Source: SIG480 sp045586595
GTDB lineage: Bacteria > Bacillota > Clostridia > Oscillospirales > JAAYXM01
Assembly (NCBI GenBank): GCA_045586595.1
Contig: JAZNAQ010000003.1
Span: forward strand, 1 to 6,314
Reading direction: 5' to 3'
DNA: 6,314 nucleotides
A program made the position numbers and the translations under genes. The notes beneath the pieces were generated by a model. That model did not search any database, was not told the origin of the DNA, and worked only from the letters and a program-made list of their open reading frames with translations. Below, in pieces: positions 5,431-6,314 of the stretch; positions within the stretch are counted from its first letter, which is position 1, and each line of letters begins with the position of its first letter.

Positions 5431-6314
5431 GAACAGAGATGATTTACAAGCTTTCCGCGAGGTTGCCCTTGCGGCGTATAATTCGCAGAGCAAAAAAATC
5501 ATAGTCTGTGCGGGTACAGGCTGTGTAGCAGGCGGTGCACTCAAAATTTATGGTAGGTTAAAGGAGCTTTTGGCAGAGCGTAATGTCGCAGTCTCCGTAG
5601 AGCTTGAGGTTGACCCTCACGATAAGAGCATCGGACTCAAAAAGAGCGGTTGCCACGGTTTCTGCGAGATGGGTCCGCTTCTCCGCATCGACCCCCACGG
5701 CTGGCTCTATACAAAGGTTAAGCCCGAGGACTGTGAAGAAATTATCGACAAGTCAATAATCGGCGACGAGAAAATCGAACGCCTTGCATATAAGAAGGAC
5801 GGCAAGGTTTACTATGAGCAGGAAAACATCCCGTTCTATAAACAGCAAACCAGAGTTGTTCTCGAGCACTGCGGAAAGATAGATGCAGACTCTATCCGCG
5901 AATATATAGCTATCGGCGGCTACTCTGCACTTGAAAAGGCACTTTTTGACATGACCGCAGAGGAAATAGCCGGTGAAATCACAAAATCAAACCTCCGTGG
6001 CCGTGGCGGCGGCGGTTTTCCCGCAGGCCGCAAGTGGGAGCAGGTACGCCGACAGAACGCTGAGCAGAAATATGTTGTCTGCAATGGTGACGAGGGCGAC
6101 CCGGGCGCATTTATGGACAGAGCGGTTATCGAAAGTGACCCGCATAACCTTATTGAGGGTATGCTTATCGGCGCTTATGCTATCGGAGCAAAAGAAGCTG
6201 TGGTTTACGTCAGAGCCGAATATCCGCTTGCAATCGAACGTCTTACAAAAGCTATTGCCCAGGCAGAAGAAAAGGGCTATCTTGGTGACAATATCCTCGG
6301 CACGTCTTTCTCCT
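5423..6314 (+). CDS. nuoF: NuoF/HydB-like NADH-binding flavoprotein subunit, cut at the right edge
   Basis: This is the FMN- and NADH-binding subunit that partners the NuoE-like protein. The first 297 residues are visible; HydB-type proteins have about 600. Residues about 24-105 form an extra thioredoxin-like [2Fe-2S] domain with ligands C29 and C34 (CAGTGC) and C77 and C81 (CHGFC). This domain is present in HydB/HndC-type proteins but absent from classical complex I NuoF. The flavoprotein core then begins, with SNLRGRGGGGFPAGRKW (189-205), the glycine-rich nucleotide-binding loop, and NGDEGDPGAFMDR (221-233), the conserved FMN/NADH site block. Beyond the edge one expects the SCGxCxPCR [4Fe-4S] motif and, if HydB-like, a C-terminal two-cluster ferredoxin domain. 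The start at 5423 is fixed by the strong upstream TAAGGAGG. The frame is intact up to the last base. Its role is NADH oxidation or NAD+ reduction, possibly by flavin-based electron bifurcation with ferredoxin; that last step is inference. Confidence 0.93.
   Translation, partial: MLKNRDDLQAFREVALAAYNSQSKKIIVCAGTGCVAGGALKIYGRLKELLAERNVAVSVELEVDPHDKSIGLKKSGCHGFCEMGPLLRIDPHGWLYTKVKPEDCEEIIDKSIIGDEKIERLAYKKDGKVYYEQENIPFYKQQTRVVLEHCGKIDADSIREYIAIGGYSALEKALFDMTAEEIAGEITKSNLRGRGGGGFPAGRKWEQVRRQNAEQKYVVCNGDEGDPGAFMDRAVIESDPHNLIEGMLIGAYAIGAKEAVVYVRAEYPLAIERLTKAIAQAEEKGYLGDNILGTSFS

Overview
The window reads as chromosomal DNA of an anaerobic, endospore-forming member of the Clostridia. The sporulation phosphatase SpoIIE shows that it is a spore former. 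A NuoE/NuoF-type flavin/iron-sulfur NADH module and a GTP-type phosphoenolpyruvate carboxykinase suit a fermentative Clostridium-like gut or sediment anaerobe. Genes have moderate GC, spacers are AT-rich, and the ribosome binding sites are strong AGGAG types. I cannot name the genus from the sequence alone.

Layout. Positions 1-1710 (minus strand) hold pckG, nearly complete but cut at its C-terminus by the window edge. A 326-base AT-rich divergent spacer follows (1711-2036). It contains a good sigma-A promoter for pckG and four copies of the heptamer TTTGCAC. Next on the plus strand is spoIIE, which most likely starts at 2037 rather than at the more upstream ATG at 2013. A 91-residue protein of unknown function with one C-terminal membrane segment follows (4419-4694), then a strong intrinsic terminator (4725-4758). 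The last block is a new transcription unit. It has a perfect consensus promoter (TTGACA, 17 bases, TATAAT), a dyad at the expected transcription start that matches the clostridial Rex operator at 12 of 14 positions, and a terminator-like hairpin in the leader. It encodes a NuoE-like [2Fe-2S] protein (4945-5430) overlapping a NuoF/HydB-like flavoprotein (from 5423) that runs off the right edge.

How the genes work together. Three separate modules are visible: PEP/oxaloacetate metabolism, sporulation, and NADH-linked electron transfer. Only the NuoE/NuoF pair forms a clear functional unit. It is the NADH-oxidising or NADH-forming half of a soluble complex such as an electron-bifurcating [FeFe] hydrogenase (HydABC/HndABCD type) or a formate dehydrogenase. 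The catalytic subunit is expected to the right of the window but is not seen. The most interesting point is regulatory: a probable NADH/NAD+-sensing Rex site on the promoter of an NADH-dependent enzyme, followed by a possible attenuator. I found no CRISPR array, mobile element, tRNA, rRNA or evident new defence system.
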